The position numbers and the translations under genes are program-made. Positions 4,448-6,122 of a DNA stretch of 6,122 nt are shown here, in pieces. Every line of letters begins with the position of its first letter. Within the stretch, counting starts at the first letter, position 1. The notes beneath the pieces are model-generated. The model had not been told where the DNA came from. It saw only the letters and a program-made list of their open reading frames with translations, and did not search any database. The DNA is from Acidimicrobiia bacterium (GTDB lineage: Bacteria; Actinomycetota; Acidimicrobiia; Acidimicrobiales; SZUA-35), in contig JAOUGG010000171.1 in assembly GCA_029857855.1 (NCBI GenBank), positions 1 through 6,122 of the forward strand, given 5' to 3'.

Positions 4448-6122
4448 TCAGTGCCCGATCCGGCCCACGTTGCGGGCCGCCGTCACGATTTGATCCTCGC
4501 CGACCAGGACCAGCTCGGCGGCCGCGCCCAACGGGATGAACGAGTCCCGGGCCGCGACCCGGTCAACGGCTCCCCGGAACCCTCCGGCCAACAGGGCGGC
4601 CAGGATCGCCTCGCCCACTCCACCGCTGTGCCGGGTCTCGTCGACGACCAGCACACGTCCGGTCGCCGAACTCTCGGCCACCAGATCGTCGACCGGCAAC
4701 GGAGCGAGCCAGCGTAGATCCACAACCCGCCAGTGTTCGCCGTGGTCGTCACGCAGACGACGGCGAGCCCGCAGGCTCAGATAAACGCCGTTGCCCCACG
4801 TCACGATGGTGCCGTCGGTTCCGGCGCCGTGAGTGCGGGCCGATCCGACCGGGACCGGATCGGTGGTGAACGGGGCGGTCCATCCCTGATCGCCGTCGTG
4901 GTGGAGGTCGGTCGTGTGGTAACGGGCGATCGGCTCCAAATACACGCAGACCGATCCGTTGGTGGTGGTCTCGGCCACGCAGCTGGCCAGCATGGCCGCC
5001 GCGTCCGACGGGTGTGACGGCGAGGCGATGACCAGACCGGGGATGTCGCGCAGCACGGTGATCGAGTTGTCGTTGTGGAAGTGCCCGCCGAACCCCTTCT
5101 GGTAGGCGTAGGACGCAACACGGACCACCATCGGGTTTCGGTACTGGTCGTTCGAGAAGAACTTGAGGGTGGCGGCCTCGCCCCGAAGCTGGTCCTCCGC
5201 GTTGTGGAGATAGGCCAGGTACTGGATCTCGGGAATCGGCAGGTGACCGTTCAGCGCCGCGCCCAGGGCGAGGCCGAGCACCGTCTGCTCGTCGAGGATG
5301 GTGTCGAACACCCGGTCCTCGCCGAAGCGGGTCTGGAGGCCTCTGGTCACGCCGTAGACGCCGCCCTTGCGGCCGATGTCCTCACCGAAAACGATCGCGG
5401 AGTCGTCGGCCGACAGCGTCAGGGCCAGCGCCTCGTTGATGGTGCGGGCCAGCGTCAAGGGTTCGCCGCTGCCGCCAAGCGTCTGTCCCGGGGAGAGGGA
5501 AACGGACGGATTGGTCGCCGCCAACAGGTCGGCCGCCCGCAATTCGACGGTCGAGCGGTCGGTGATGACGAGCGGCGCCATGATCTCGTCGGCCGACTCG
5601 AAAGCGGGCTCCTCGGCGATCTCAAAAGCCCGTCGCCGAATCTGATCCCGTCGCTCCAGGTACCAGGCCACGAGGTCGGCCCCGGAGCAGACATTGGCGT
5701 CGACGACGGCCCGGGCCGTGCCGAGGATCGGATCGCGGTGAAGGTCGACCCTCAGAGCGGCCGGAGCCCGGTAGGCCGTCTCGACATCGGTGCCGGCGTG
5801 GCCGAGGTAGCGTACGGTCCGCAGGTGCAGGAAGCCGGGGCGCTGCTGGCTGCGGATCGTTTCCACGAGCTCTGCGGTGACGGCCAGCACCTCCGCAGGG
5901 TCGTGTCCGTCGGCCGCGGCCCATTCGAGGCCGGGCCGGGAGCGGGTCGACGACTCCACCCATCCCGACGGCGTCGGCACGCTGATCCCGATGCCGTTGT
6001 CTTCGCACACGAACAGGATCGGGAGCGGGCTACCCCGCTCGGCGGTGTGCGACGCCCAGTTGAGGGCCCCCTGGGCGGTGGAGTGGTTGAGGGAGGCGTC
6101 GCCGAGAGAGCAGACGACGATG
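4448..6122 (-). CDS. Fused 2-oxoacid dehydrogenase E1 (alpha+beta), thiamine-diphosphate dependent; N-terminus off the window
   Basis: There are 557 residues visible, and the reading frame is open to the right edge. The start lies outside; the GTG at 6010 is internal. The visible part begins inside the E1alpha cofactor domain: VVCSLGDASLNHSTAQGALN (visible residues 2-21) through CEDNGIGIS (39-47) forms the thiamine-diphosphate/Mg motif, with GDA in place of the usual GDG. From about residue 223 an E1beta part follows. It has FGEDIGRKGGVYGVTRGL (245-262) and FDTILDEQTVLGLALGAAL (272-290), whose Glu278 aligns with the E1beta glutamate that activates the cofactor. GGHFHNDNS (345-353) follows. 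A transketolase C-terminal domain ends the protein (VLVVDETRHSGGVGEAI at about 490-506). The enzyme decarboxylates a 2-oxoacid, likely pyruvate or a branched-chain one; substrate cannot be told. No E2 or E3 gene follows it within the window. Confidence 0.9.
   Translation of the reverse strand, partial: IVVCSLGDASLNHSTAQGALNWASHTAERGSPLPILFVCEDNGIGISVPTPSGWVESSTRSRPGLEWAAADGHDPAEVLAVTAELVETIRSQQRPGFLHLRTVRYLGHAGTDVETAYRAPAALRVDLHRDPILGTARAVVDANVCSGADLVAWYLERRDQIRRRAFEIAEEPAFESADEIMAPLVITDRSTVELRAADLLAATNPSVSLSPGQTLGGSGEPLTLARTINEALALTLSADDSAIVFGEDIGRKGGVYGVTRGLQTRFGEDRVFDTILDEQTVLGLALGAALNGHLPIPEIQYLAYLHNAEDQLRGEAATLKFFSNDQYRNPMVVRVASYAYQKGFGGHFHNDNSITVLRDIPGLVIASPSHPSDAAAMLASCVAETTTNGSVCVYLEPIARYHTTDLHHDGDQGWTAPFTTDPVPVGSARTHGAGTDGTIVTWGNGVYLSLRARRRLRDDHGEHWRVVDLRWLAPLPVDDLVAESSATGRVLVVDETRHSGGVGEAILAALLAGGFRGAVDRVAARDSFIPLGAAAELVLVGEDQIVTAARNVGRIGH

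Noticed and set aside
4028..4717. Plus-strand open frame spanning the 4204-4447 gap
   Set aside because: Both ends are antisense to accepted genes, it shows no domain, and no ribosome binding site is evident.
4448..6010. E1 gene starting at the GTG at 6010
   Set aside because: The frame stays open to the window edge and the upstream codons spell the E1alpha cofactor motif, so this GTG is an internal valine.

Overview
This is a high-GC bacterial window, probably from an actinomycetote and possibly from the class Acidimicrobiia. That placement is an inference from the GC-rich codon use, the fused E1alpha/E1beta 2-oxoacid dehydrogenase and the bacterial DUF1996 protein; there is no rRNA or other marker to settle it. 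All four protein-coding genes that I accept lie on the minus strand, so transcription runs right to left. No tRNA, rRNA, CRISPR array or transposase gene is visible.

In order of transcription: (1) 6122-4448, the C-terminal three quarters or so of a fused thiamine-diphosphate-dependent E1 component, entering from the right edge. (2) A 244-base gap with small stem-loops. (3) 4203-2764, a polytopic membrane protein with the acyltransferase-3 (OafA/YrhL) scaffold that seems to have lost the family's catalytic residues and carries a roughly 100-residue hydrophilic tail. (4) A 257-base gap holding three strong inverted repeats, one of them just ahead of the next ribosome binding site. (5) 2506-1568, a DUF368 protein, the PopT family of polyprenyl-phosphate translocases. 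(6) After only 32 bases, 1535-222, a secreted or membrane-anchored DUF1996 protein. Genes 5 and 6 are probably one transcript, which suggests a cell-envelope role for the DUF1996 protein.

The left end (1-221) has no accepted gene. It holds two perfect tandem copies of a 73-bp unit, each with a 9-bp palindrome, followed by a large nested stem-loop at the 3' end of the DUF1996 gene. On the plus strand each unit ends by spelling Gly-Thr-Ile-Glu-Trp-Glu-stop, the usual C-terminus of GMP synthetase (GuaA). The 3' end of guaA is a known integration target for genomic islands, so this tandem array may be a scar or attachment-site structure at a guaA gene lying just off the left edge.

The observations most worth following are the guaA-tail tandem repeat and the apparently non-catalytic acyltransferase-3 protein. 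Next are the popT/DUF1996 pairing and the hairpin in front of popT.
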